Source: Selaginella moellendorffii
Taxonomy: Eukaryota > Streptophyta > Lycopodiopsida > Selaginellales > Selaginellaceae
Assembly: GCF_000143415.4 (NCBI RefSeq)
Contig: NW_003314277.1
Location: 1,469,609-1,533,608, forward strand
Reading direction: 5' to 3'
DNA length: 64,000 bases
Positions 23,551-32,809 of this stretch are shown here, piece by piece. How positions within the stretch are numbered: position 1 is the first letter of the stretch; every line of letters begins with the position of its first letter. The notes beneath the pieces were generated by a model. The model saw only the letters and a list, made by a program, of their open reading frames with translations, had not been told where the DNA came from and did not search any database. The position numbers and the translations under genes are program-made.

Positions 23551-23829
23551 TTATATCAGCAACTGGAACTTAGATTTGGATACCTTCCAAGGTGTTGGAG
23601 GACTCGGAGGCCTGACTTTGAGATCATCCAGCTTGGGTGCTTTTCCCATCGCTTTCAGCTGAAATCGCTCTCCTTTCTGCATCCGGGTGGTAAGACGAGA
23701 TAGTATCCAGTGGCATCAATGTACATATATATCTATGCATCTCACCATCACTCTTATCGGCTGGATAAAAATTGTAAACGTCAACACGAGAAGGACAGCT
23801 AAAGGATTGCAGAAAAGAAAGGAAGCCAT
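23551..23829 (-). CDS. Putative small secreted peptide precursor, 69 residues
   Basis: Exon 1 (23829-23746, 28 codons) encodes MASFLFCNPLAVLLVLTFTI and then FIQPIRVM: a short polar start and a long hydrophobic core, a textbook signal peptide or anchor. A 69-nt GT-AG intron ends exactly on a codon boundary. Exon 2 (23676-23551) encodes a basic segment, KGERFQLKAMGKAP, then KLDDLKVRPPSPPTPWK and a short tail before TAA. A signal peptide, basic spacer and Pro-rich conserved-looking segment near the C-terminus match the general plan of plant peptide-hormone precursors. It lacks Cys in the mature part and does not match the CLE, CEP, IDA, PSY or RGF consensus as I know them. It sits alone in about 5.7 kb of otherwise non-coding DNA. 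Chance is possible because the frame is short. Confidence 0.5.
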
Positions 23830-26436
23830 GAGCTTGAGTTTGCTGCTGCGCGGCGGTTTAGTATAGAAAACTGGGCAACTGCAATGAAATCTCAGGCATA
23901 TGTCCCGGGACAGGAATGCAAAATGCTAAACAAAATTCAGTAATCCAATCAGATATGTCGACCCTGCGAGCAGACAAATCATGCTCCAAATAATGCAAAA
24001 TATGTGGATGCAGCGCATATACTATGTGCACTAGGGAGATCGGGCACTGTAAACAAAGGCAAGCAATGCGAAAAGTCTCCAGGCAAACCAGCTCGAAGGC
24101 AAGAGTTCTCTCTCTCAGACAAAAGTCTCCAGTGGCCCTCGATGAAACTCGGAGATGCATCACCAGGCAAGAAGAAAAGCGACTCCACTGCATCTATCAA
24201 AACCAGCAGGAATTAGATAGATTCAGCGAAGAGTATATACCATGGATACAAAAAGAAGAGGCGTGCCGGACGATCACTTGCTCCTCGCTGCATGCCTAGA
24301 GGACAAAAGCAAAATGGCACCGTCAAGGAATAGCCAAGTACGAAAAGATAAGAAATTTGGAACCAGGCACCTGTTCTTGAACAGTAAAGGACTTTGATAG
24401 ATCCTTTTCTCACCATGCTGCGTGCGATGCGCGAATTGTGTAAGCTCCAAGCTCTGAATCGAGAATCAAACAGAAAACTTCTTGACTGGTACCAGACTTG
24501 AATTTGGAAACAAGGGAACCTAGAGCACAAGCATACATCGATCTCCTCCAGACGAAAACAGACAAGAAACTCGAAATCCTTGGCGCAAATGCACAAATCC
24601 AAACCATCACAACGAGTCAAGACTAGCTTGCGTCCAAGCAGTGTTCTTCCTTTTCTCGAAACTTTTCGGAAACAGTGACTGCAAAGACTGGAATGGCGGT
24701 GGAAGGACGAAGGGAATCAAAGCAAGCAGCAAATTACAGTCTAGGTTCCCCTGTTACCAAGCTCAAACCTGTCACCACATTTTAATCCAGCGACCATTGA
24801 CAAGCTCAATCTCCTCTTGTGTTTTTATCGTTTTTCGCTCGCGACTGGATCTAGAATGCTGGTATCGCTCTAGCAGCAGCAGCAGCAGCAGCGAGGAGAG
24901 ACGAGGAGCTTTGAAGGAAGTAAGCAAAGAGAAGGAAGAAGAAGAAGAAGGAATGGATGAAAGCCAGTATACCCGGATCCCGAAAATGCACACCCACACT
25001 CTCTCTTTTTTCCATGAGACAAACAAAAGAAAGAAAAACCTTCTTTCCACTTGAAGACGACGACGACGACGACGACGCTCTTCCCTCTCTCTCGCTCTTC
25101 CTCCCACACACTCACAGACAGACTTAAAGATTTATACTCACAAGAGAGGAACGGCACGGCACGGCACGGGCGAAGATCTTCACGCCTCCGACTAGAACAG
25201 CAAAACGGCGCCCTCGGGAATCTGTTGGCCTGGCCTAGTTCCAGCCTCCGCCACTGGCAGCGCTCTCTCTCTCTTTCTCTCTCTCTCTCGCTCGCCGCGC
25301 CTCGATCCCAGCGCAGGCATCCGGATTCCGGAATTTGGAAGGGGGGGAGCGCTGGCTGGCGCCTGTTCTTCCGCCCTGGCGTGTACAATCGCGCGTAATA
25401 TTCACGAGGCCCGCAGTAATGCGGCAGCGGAGGAAATCCTAGAAATCAGAGCGCGAGCCCGAGGCGAGGAGCAAGAAAGAGAGATTAATCAATCAATCGC
25501 GAATCGAGCGAGGAATGGAGCGAGGCGGAATCAAGGCGGTGGACGGCCGCCCCCGGCGGGCGCTCGTCGCTAGGATTTTTGGCAACAACGATGAGCAGCG
25601 TAATAACTCCGTCTAAGATTCCGCTAATCTAACGGCGCTCGCCGTCCGTACCGTGGCGCCACGCCACGTCCGCGCCCGACGTGGCGCGTGACGCGGCGGA
25701 GGATTGCGACCCGCGTGACGCCACGTGGCCGGGGCTTTATTTCCCGATTTTATCACCTGGCAGCCATGGCCAGGGAGGGAAAGCTTTCCCTTTTTGGGGG
25801 GCCGGGGTCACCACGTTTTGTGGCAAGTGTGTACCGTGGTGAGTGAAGTCACCGTGTATGTATTTCTGGTGTGGAGGACAGGGTACAATGCCGGTGGGAT
25901 TAGAGCGGCCAATTGGAATTTAGGGGCTAAGGCGGGGCTAATCTGGGGCATTAGAGCTAAACCGGGGGATTTTGCGGCTTTTTGTCCTTGCAGCTTGCAT
26001 TTCAATTTGGGGTTGACGACTGGGCGAAAAGATTTGATATGAAAGCGCTGAGGAGATTGGACAACACCAAATAAAGTATAAAGGACCCACCATCGCTATA
26101 GCAAGGTACAAATGTAGAAAATATACCTTCCACGTGGCGCAAATATGTCTAGCCACTTGGCCTACAAGCTGACGTGTTTTGGTGACATGACACCGAATTT
26201 GAGGCACCACGTGGTGTAAGCTGTGCCGTCCATTTGAAAGATAGGGCTCCGGGTAAGGAGAAGAGGATTAGGGTTTTTATTCTAACCTGCGCCGCGTGGT
26301 ATCGGCATTGGCATCGGCAGCATTGGCGCGTGCTCGCTCGCGCGATCTCATGGTACGTTCCAGGGAAATCTCGGACGATCCATCGGTTTGATCTCTCTCG
26401 ATTTTGGATCCTCTCAGGGCAGCAGCGCCATTGGGA
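23830..26436. other. Gap upstream of the peptide gene and of mitoferrin
   Basis: No further gene is supported. There are simple repeats on the likely promoter side of the peptide gene: AGC near 24872-24890, (ACG)n at about 25054-25078 and (CT)n at about 25263-25292. Several ACGTGGC-type G-box cores lie at 25660-25730 and 26130-26215. An 'attagggttttta' element lies just upstream of mitoferrin (about 26267). Confidence 0.45.
25054..25292. repeat. (ACG)n and (CT)n simple repeats
   Basis: Triplet acg run at about 25054-25078 and a CT run at about 25263-25292, with related CT-rich DNA between; likely promoter or leader of the minus-strand peptide gene. Confidence 0.7.
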
Positions 26437-27680
26437 ATGGCAGCAGAGGCAAATCTCCCGCTGTCCATCAGCGGCGCCGCCTACGCTAGAGCAATGGCGC
26501 ACGAGAAAGGTCCCCACGACGGCCTGGGATTTCGGCAATACATGCTGGCGGGATCCATCGCCGGCGTGGTAGAGCACACGGCAATGTTCCCGGTCGACAC
26601 TGTCAAGACGCGCGTCCAGATGCTATCGGCTCCTTCGTCCTGCCCGTGCGGCTCCCCAGTTCCATCGCTCACCAAGGCAGTGGGATCGATCATGCGCCTG
26701 GAAGGTCTGGCGGGGTTCTACCGAGGATTGGGAGCCATGGTTCTCGGCGCTGGGCCGTCCCACGCGGTCTACTTTGGATGCTACGAGTTCTTCAAGGAGA
26801 AGTTTGGAGGCAACCGCGATGGCCACCAGCCTCTAGTCCATATGGCGTCCGGGGCTTGCGCCACCGTCGCTAGCGACACGGTGCTCACGCCCATGGACGT
26901 GGTGAAGCAGCGGTTGCAGCTAAGCCGGAGTCCATACCAGGGGGTGGCGGACTGCGTTGCGAGGATTTACAGGAGCGAGGGGCTTGCGGGGTTCTACGCC
27001 TCGTACAGGACCACGGTTTTGATGAACATTCCGTTCACCGGGGTACACTTTGCGGCGTATGAGGCTGCCAAGAAGATCTTGTCCGAGTTGTATCCGGATC
27101 AGGCTGGGGACGATCACTTGTTGACGCATGTTGCCGCCGGTGGCACCGCCGGAGCGCTGGCGAGTGGGATCACTACTCCGTTTGATGTTGTCAAGACGAG
27201 GCTCCAGTGCCAGGTATGTGTCTCTTTTGTCTCTGAGAAGCGAGTGTTTCATCAAGCTTTCCGTTGTTTCAGTTCCACTCTTCTTAGATGGGAGTTGAAA
27301 GTTTTGCTTTCACAGAGTTGTATTTTTTGTTTAGAGTTTATAGTGTTGGTTCTTGTGGTCTGGTTTAGCGTTTCTTTCTTGAGTTCTAGGATGCTTGTGC
27401 ATGTAGATGAGTGTTCGTTTCGTATGCTAGTTTAGTTGCGATGGCTCTAAATTCTGGATGTGGCTGTTCTCAGGGTGTTTGCGGTGCAACCAAGTACTCA
27501 ACCAGCTCCGTCACACAAGTGGTGAAGGAGATTGTTCGCCGTGAGGGCTCGGCGGCCCTGTTCAAGGGGTTAAAGCCTAGAGTTTTGTTTCACACTCCTG
27601 CGGCAGCCATCAGCTGGTCCACTTACGAAGCCGGTAAGAGCTTCCTGCAAAGTTGGAACGCGAGTCATGGCTCGGATTGA
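26437..27680 (+). CDS. MIT: Mitoferrin-type mitochondrial iron carrier
   Basis: Mitoferrins belong to the mitochondrial carrier family and move iron across the inner membrane for Fe-S cluster and haem synthesis. Exons 26437-27213 and 27474-27680 give 327 residues across a 260-nt intron. The three carrier repeats are visible by their signatures: FPVDTVKTRVQM, TPMDVVKQRLQL and TPFDVVKTRLQC, each followed by the second-helix pattern (for example EGLAGFYRGLGAMVLGAGPS). The wording GPSHAVYFGCYEFFKEKFGG and NIPFTGVHFAAYEA is mitoferrin-like rather than SAM- or ADP-carrier-like. I chose the first ATG in frame (MAAEANLPLS). The stop lies 65 bp before the tandem duplication, so part of its 3' flank was copied. 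Confidence 0.9.
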
Positions 27681-28105
27681 TGCCTCCCAGAGCATCACGA
27701 GATTCTTTGTATTGGCTCTTCGAAAATTTTGACACTGGAAATTTTACAGTTGTTTCTCGCACTTGGGAAGCAAATTATGAAAGACTCACTGTTTGAAGTT
27801 GCAATACTTTGCCTACATTGTTCTTGCTTTATACTTTGAATCAAAAAAGCCTTAAAATTTTAAAGATGCGTGGCGTATAAACGTAGTGTTCTGTTTTGTT
27901 TTTCTTTTCTTTTCCTCGTTTCTTCATTTCTGGTATTCCAAGTGCGTGCAGCAAGCTAGAAACTCTGGTAAATCAAATTCCCTTTCTTTCATTCTTTCCA
28001 GTGCCAACAACGCGCTCACAGACAAACTCCGATGAGCGAGCGTGTAAGAAAAGCTTGTATATGATTCTTTGATCTAAGGTGAGAAGAAACATGTGGATCG
28101 ATGGT

Positions 28106-28684
28106 CTAGAATGCTGGCCTTTTGCTCCTTGGCCTTGGCACCTTGTCTTTGGTCCAGGTACGCTTGCATGGCTTACAGTGGTACCTCGGCTGCCCAGGCT
28201 TGTGATTGTTGAAATCGTAGAACCTCGTGCACCAGATGCGCCCACACCACGGGCAGTCGATTTGCTCGGGCAGCGTAGCCCTCACCTTCGCTAGCAGAGC
28301 TCGCAGCTCGGGCGTCACCTTTGCGGACGCGTTCTTCCTCGTCTTGGCCTCACCACCACAGCTTTTCGAAGCCTTTGGCCGCTTGGGCTCGCTCGGAGTC
28401 TTGGGCCTCTTGGGCTCGCTCGAACTCTTTCTCTTGGGCTTGCTCGGAGTCGCTGGCCTCTCAGGCTCGCTCGAAATCTTGGGCTTGTTCGCGGGCTCTT
28501 TGGGCTTGACTCTCGCCGTCACCGGCTCTCCACACCAGTCGTCCATGGCGCAGAAGCTTTTGAGAGCTTCCGGGTCCCAAGGAGGGCAAGCCAAGCCTCC
28601 CTCGTACTCCCATCCGTCGCCTTGGACCTCGTCTTCCAGATCATCTAGCATGGGGATCTCTGCGTCCTGCGCCTTCCTCTTCAT
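28106..28684 (-). CDS. Dof-like zinc-finger protein, copy 1
   Basis: Intronless, 192 residues from the first ATG (MKRKAQDAEIPMLDDLEDEV). An acidic N-terminus is followed by a Pro/Lys/Glu-rich linker of SEPKRP-type repeats. A C-terminal finger reads CPWCGRIWCTRFYDFNNHKP, then GQPRYHCKPCKRTWTK. Dof domains have CPRC, TKFCYYNN, QPRxFC and CRRYWT in this order, so the match is strong. Differences are 22 rather than 21 residues between the Cys pairs, an extra Cys after the first pair and loss of the GGxLRNVPVGGG tail. The finger lies at the C-terminus, whereas classical Dof proteins carry it near the N-terminus. DNA binding (AAAG sites) is therefore possible but unproven. It is duplicated at 31030-31659. 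Confidence 0.6.
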   Translation of the reverse strand: MKRKAQDAEIPMLDDLEDEVQGDGWEYEGGLACPPWDPEALKSFCAMDDWCGEPVTARVKPKEPANKPKISSEPERPATPSKPKRKSSSEPKRPKTPSEPKRPKASKSCGGEAKTRKNASAKVTPELRALLAKVRATLPEQIDCPWCGRIWCTRFYDFNNHKPGQPRYHCKPCKRTWTKDKVPRPRSKRPAF

Positions 28685-29820
28685 GATGCAATAAACCCTA
28701 GTGTACACATTCACATTTATACTTATTCTCAAAAAGGTGCCTTTTTAATTAGTTTAATTAAAATGAAAAGGATGAATTGTAGTATTAATTATAATTATGC
28801 TAACTTTAAGCTTTAGTTGGAATGATGTTGTGAAATGGGAATCCACATTACACTTTCAGTCTTGAAAGGCAGTATTAATATTGAAGAGCATTTGGATCAA
28901 GAAAAGGCTTTGTATTTGGAAATTCCAGGCATGAAGCCATGCAAAACACCCATTGCTGATTTCCATGCTAACAGTAAAATAACTTTAAAAGCATAAGTAA
29001 TTAAGATTTATCCTTAATGCAACTCCCTTTGATATTAAATCTTGCTATAATAACAACAAAAAGCCTCACAACTTTAATATTAATATAACTTGTGCAAATA
29101 AAATATAAATAAATATAGCAAGATTAAATTTGTGAAACTAGATAGACAAAAGAGAATAATAATTAATAGCACTACATTAAATAAAACTTAAGCCCACTCT
29201 TCATCCTAATATTTAGGCTGTGAGTGATGTTTTTTATATATTATAGAGATTAAAAGGTTAATTGCAAAGAAAAATTAATTTATAAATACATACTTGGCCA
29301 TGAACACAATCTTTAGAATAATATATATAATTGTTAATTTAAAAAAGTAAAAGCTATATTTTTAGTTATTTTCTGAAGTTTTAATTTAATTTTGAAAGAA
29401 TTCTTTTTTTCAAAGTTCAAGATTACTCCTCCCACTTACTGTGGCTAGCTTATGGAGGGCAAACCAAATCCTTTTCCTCCATATCCGCCAATTCATCTCG
29501 GCAATTAATATATTACTAGTAAATTACATACCATAACAATATAAAACAATAATAATAACTTTGGAAAGGTTTACTATAAGATCTTTCAATTTTGATACAA
29601 ATCTTAAACATTAAATTTTAACTTCATTTCATGAATTCTTTAAAATTATTTTTCAAAATATTCTTGTGTTTTTTCTCAATGATAATTTTACTCTATCAAA
29701 ATCTTCCAAAATAACATATAAGTGCTGACTCCATTCAATATTTGTGGAAGCCAAATGCAACTTCTAAACTCTTGACAAGAAGCAACATCCAAAAGTGCAT
29801 CTCCCCAATACTCTATAAAT
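28685..29820. other. AT-rich gap in duplication unit 1
   Basis: No gene. It matches 31660-32809 in unit 2 with many substitutions and small indels, far more than in the flanking coding sequence. Confidence 0.6.
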
Positions 29821-30653
29821 CTAGTTCACTGAGTGGCAGTACTTTCGAACCTGTCCACTCTGTCCTGTCAAGACATTGCTGGACGTGAGCTTGACGAAAG
29901 CCGAAGAGAATGTGTCGAGGAAGAGCTGCTGGTTCGTAGAGAAGCGCGCTACCACGGGCGACGTGCGGCTGTCCAGCGCAAGCTCCGAATCGATGGTGAA
30001 GAGCCCCTGCCCGTTCATAAGGTCCCGGAAGTACTGGTTGTCAAAGACGAGGTTGGTCATATCGTTGTTGATCACTGTAATGTTGTTGAGCATCCGGGGA
30101 TTGGCCGTCGGGCACTGGACTCTCAGCCGGCTCGCAAACAGGAGGCCGATCTTACTGTCCTGGTTTGGATAGAGCCGATTCACAATGTTGACGCAGTGCC
30201 CGACTCCAATTGTGTGAGCTCCTGGAATGCAAAAGTACAGAAGTTCGGATCAATCGTCCTTGGAAAGTGTCCTGGAAAGAAAAGCCTTTGAGACGTACCG
30301 ATGATTGCAACGCTTTCGTCGAGAGAGAGGCCCTTGGATGCGAAGAGGCTGATGAAGTTGTCGACGCTTACGGTTGCCGGAGGCAAGAGCCTGTCGGCTG
30401 CGGCGTTGGAAGCGGCTGTGCCGTCTCTTCTTCCTGTGAGCACGGGGATGGTCGGGCCTCCGGTGAAGACGATGGATTCTCTGGCCACCAGAACGATGAT
30501 GTCCGCGCACGAGACGACTCCCGGACAGGCGGCCTCCAGCATCGACTTGATCCTGTCGATGAAATCCAAGCGGCGGATGCCAAAGTTCTTGTCCGAGTCT
30601 CTTTCGCTTTTGATGGAACCTTTCGAGTCGAGCAAGATGGACGCGTCGCAACC
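29821..30653 (-). pseudogene. Truncated class III peroxidase copy, first exon missing
   Basis: Exons 30653-30299 and 30221-29821 match exons 2 and 3 of the complete peroxidase at 32.8-34.6 kb. The encoded protein of both exons appears identical to that copy; I see only about five silent base differences. The first exon, with signal peptide, Gly-rich domain and distal-His helix (RLAFHDC), was not copied, because the duplication ends in the intron at about 30670. The sequence upstream is instead mitoferrin 3' flank. The product could not be secreted or bind haem normally. The frame is still fully open, so the loss is recent or the copy is kept uniform by gene conversion. The proximal-His exon begins G|AHTIGVGHC. 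Confidence 0.85.
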
Positions 30654-31029
30654 CTGTAGAACAAAACGTATAAAAACGTATAAACGTACAGTTGTTTCTC
30701 GCACTTGGGAAGCAAATTATGAAAGACTCTACTGTTTGAAGTTGCAATACTCTGCCTTACATTGGTCTTGCTTTATACTTTGAATCAAAAAAGCTTTAAA
30801 ATTTTAAAGATGCGTGGCGTATAAACGTAGCGTTCTGTTTTCTTTTCTTTTCCTCGTTTCTTCATTTCTGGTATTCCAAGTGGGTGTAGCAAGCTAGAAA
30901 TTCTGGTAAATCAAATTCCCCTTCGTTCTTTCTTTCGCCAACAACGCGCTCACAGACAAACTCCGATGAGCGAGCGTGTAAGAAAAGTTTGTATATGATT
31001 CTTTGATCTAAGGTGAGAAGAAACATCGT

Positions 31030-31659
31030 CTAGAATGCTGGCCTTTTGCTCCTTGGCCTTGGCACCTTGTCTTTGGTCCAGGTAAGCTTGCATGGCTTAC
31101 AGTGGTACCTCGGCTGCCCAGGCTTGTAATTGTTGAAATCGTAGAACCTCGTGCACCACATGCGCCCACACCACGGGCAGTCGATTTGCTCGGGCAGCGT
31201 AGCCCTCACCTTCGCTAGCAGAGCTCGCAGCTCGGGCGTCACCTTTGCGGACGCGTTCTTCCTCGTCTTGGCCTCACCACCACAGCTTTTCAAAGCCTTT
31301 GGCCGCTTGGGCTCACTCGGAGTCTTGGGCCTCTTGGGCTCGCTCGAAATATTTGGCCGCTTGGGCTCGCTCGGAGTCTTGGGCCTCTTGGGCTCGCTCG
31401 AACTCTTTCTCTTGGGCTTGCTCGGAGTCGCTGGCCTCTCGGGCTCGCTCGAAATCTTGGGCTTGTTCGCGGGCTCTTTGGGCTTGACTCTTGCCGTCAC
31501 CGGCTCTCCACACCAGTCGTCCATGGCGCAGAAGCTTTTGAGAGCTTCCGGGTCCCAAGGAGGGCAAGCCAAGCCTCCCTCGTACTCCCATCCGTCGCCT
31601 TGGACCTCGTCTTCCAGATCATCGAGCATGGGGATCGCGTCCTCTGCCTTCCTCTTCAT
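31030..31659 (-). CDS. Dof-like zinc-finger protein, copy 2
   Basis: Intronless, 209 residues from ATG 31659. It is nearly identical to the copy at 28.1-28.7 kb, including the finger (CPWCGRMWCTRFYDFNNYKP then GQPRYHCKPCKLTWTK). The linker has one more SEPKRP-type repeat block, about 18 residues, showing repeat expansion since duplication. Changes inside the finger are conservative except Arg to Leu in the fourth-Cys turn (CKRTWT to CKLTWT). No further copy is seen in the window. The open frame and mild changes suggest that both copies remain under selection or are very young. Confidence 0.6.
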   Translation of the reverse strand: MKRKAEDAIPMLDDLEDEVQGDGWEYEGGLACPPWDPEALKSFCAMDDWCGEPVTARVKPKEPANKPKISSEPERPATPSKPKRKSSSEPKRPKTPSEPKRPNISSEPKRPKTPSEPKRPKALKSCGGEAKTRKNASAKVTPELRALLAKVRATLPEQIDCPWCGRMWCTRFYDFNNYKPGQPRYHCKPCKLTWTKDKVPRPRSKRPAF

Positions 31660-32809
31660 GATGCAATAAACCCTAGTGTACACATTCTGGGTCCACACAT
31701 TTATACTTATTCTCAAAAAGGTGCCTTTTTAATTAGTTTAATTAAAATGAAAAGGATGACTTGTAATATTAATAAAAATATTAATTATAATTATGTCAAC
31801 TTTAAATTTAGTTGGAATGATGCTGTGAAATGGGAGTTTGTATTGCACTTTTGGTCTTGCAAAGTAATATTAATACTGAAGAGCATTTGGATAAAAAAAA
31901 GCCTTGCATTGGAAATTCCAAGCATGAAGCCATGCAAAACACTTATCACTAATTGTGGATTTCCATGCTAACAGCAAGAGAATTTTAAAGGCATAATTAA
32001 TTAAGAGTTATCCTTAATACAACTCCCTTAGATATTAAATTTTGCTATAATAACAACAAAAAGCCTCACAACTTTAATATTAATATAACTTGTTCAAATA
32101 AAATATAAATAAATATAGCAAGATTAAATTTGTGAAACTAAATACACAAAAGGGAATAATAATTAATAGTAAAACTTAAACCCACTCTTCATCCTAACAA
32201 TTATGCTGTGAGTTATGTTTTTGTATGTTATAGATATTAAGAAGGTTAATTACAAAGAAAATTTAATTTATAAATGACCATAATATCTTTAGAATAATAT
32301 ATATAATTGTTAATTTAAAAAATTTAAAGTTACATTTTTAGTATTTTTTAAAGTTTTAATTTAATTTTGAAAGAAATTTAATTTATTTTTTCTTCAAAGT
32401 TCAAAATTACACCTCCCATTGACTTTACTTTACATTTACTTTGGTTGGCTTATGGAGGGCAACCCAAACCCATATCTGCCAATGAATTGTCTATCTCGAT
32501 AATTAATATATTGTTAATAAATTACATAATATAACAATATAAAATAATAAGAATAAAATTTGGAAAAATTTATTTAAAGATTTTGATACAACTTTAAACA
32601 TTAAATTTTAAATTCATTTCATAAATTCTTTAAATTTATTTTTCAAATTTGTTTTGTATTTTTTCTCAATGATAATTTTACTCAAACAAAATCTTCCAAA
32701 ATAACATATAAGTGCTGACTCCATACAATATTTGTGGAAGCCAAATGCAACTTCTAAACTCTTGACAAGAAGCAACATCCAAAATGGCGTCTGCTAATAC
32801 TCTATAAAT
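31660..32809. other. AT-rich gap in duplication unit 2
   Basis: No gene. It is the diverged partner of 28685-29820. Confidence 0.6.

Noticed and set aside
24870-25388. Ser/Arg-rich frames around simple repeats
   Set aside because: They arise from (CT)n and (ACG)n repeats and have no protein-like composition.
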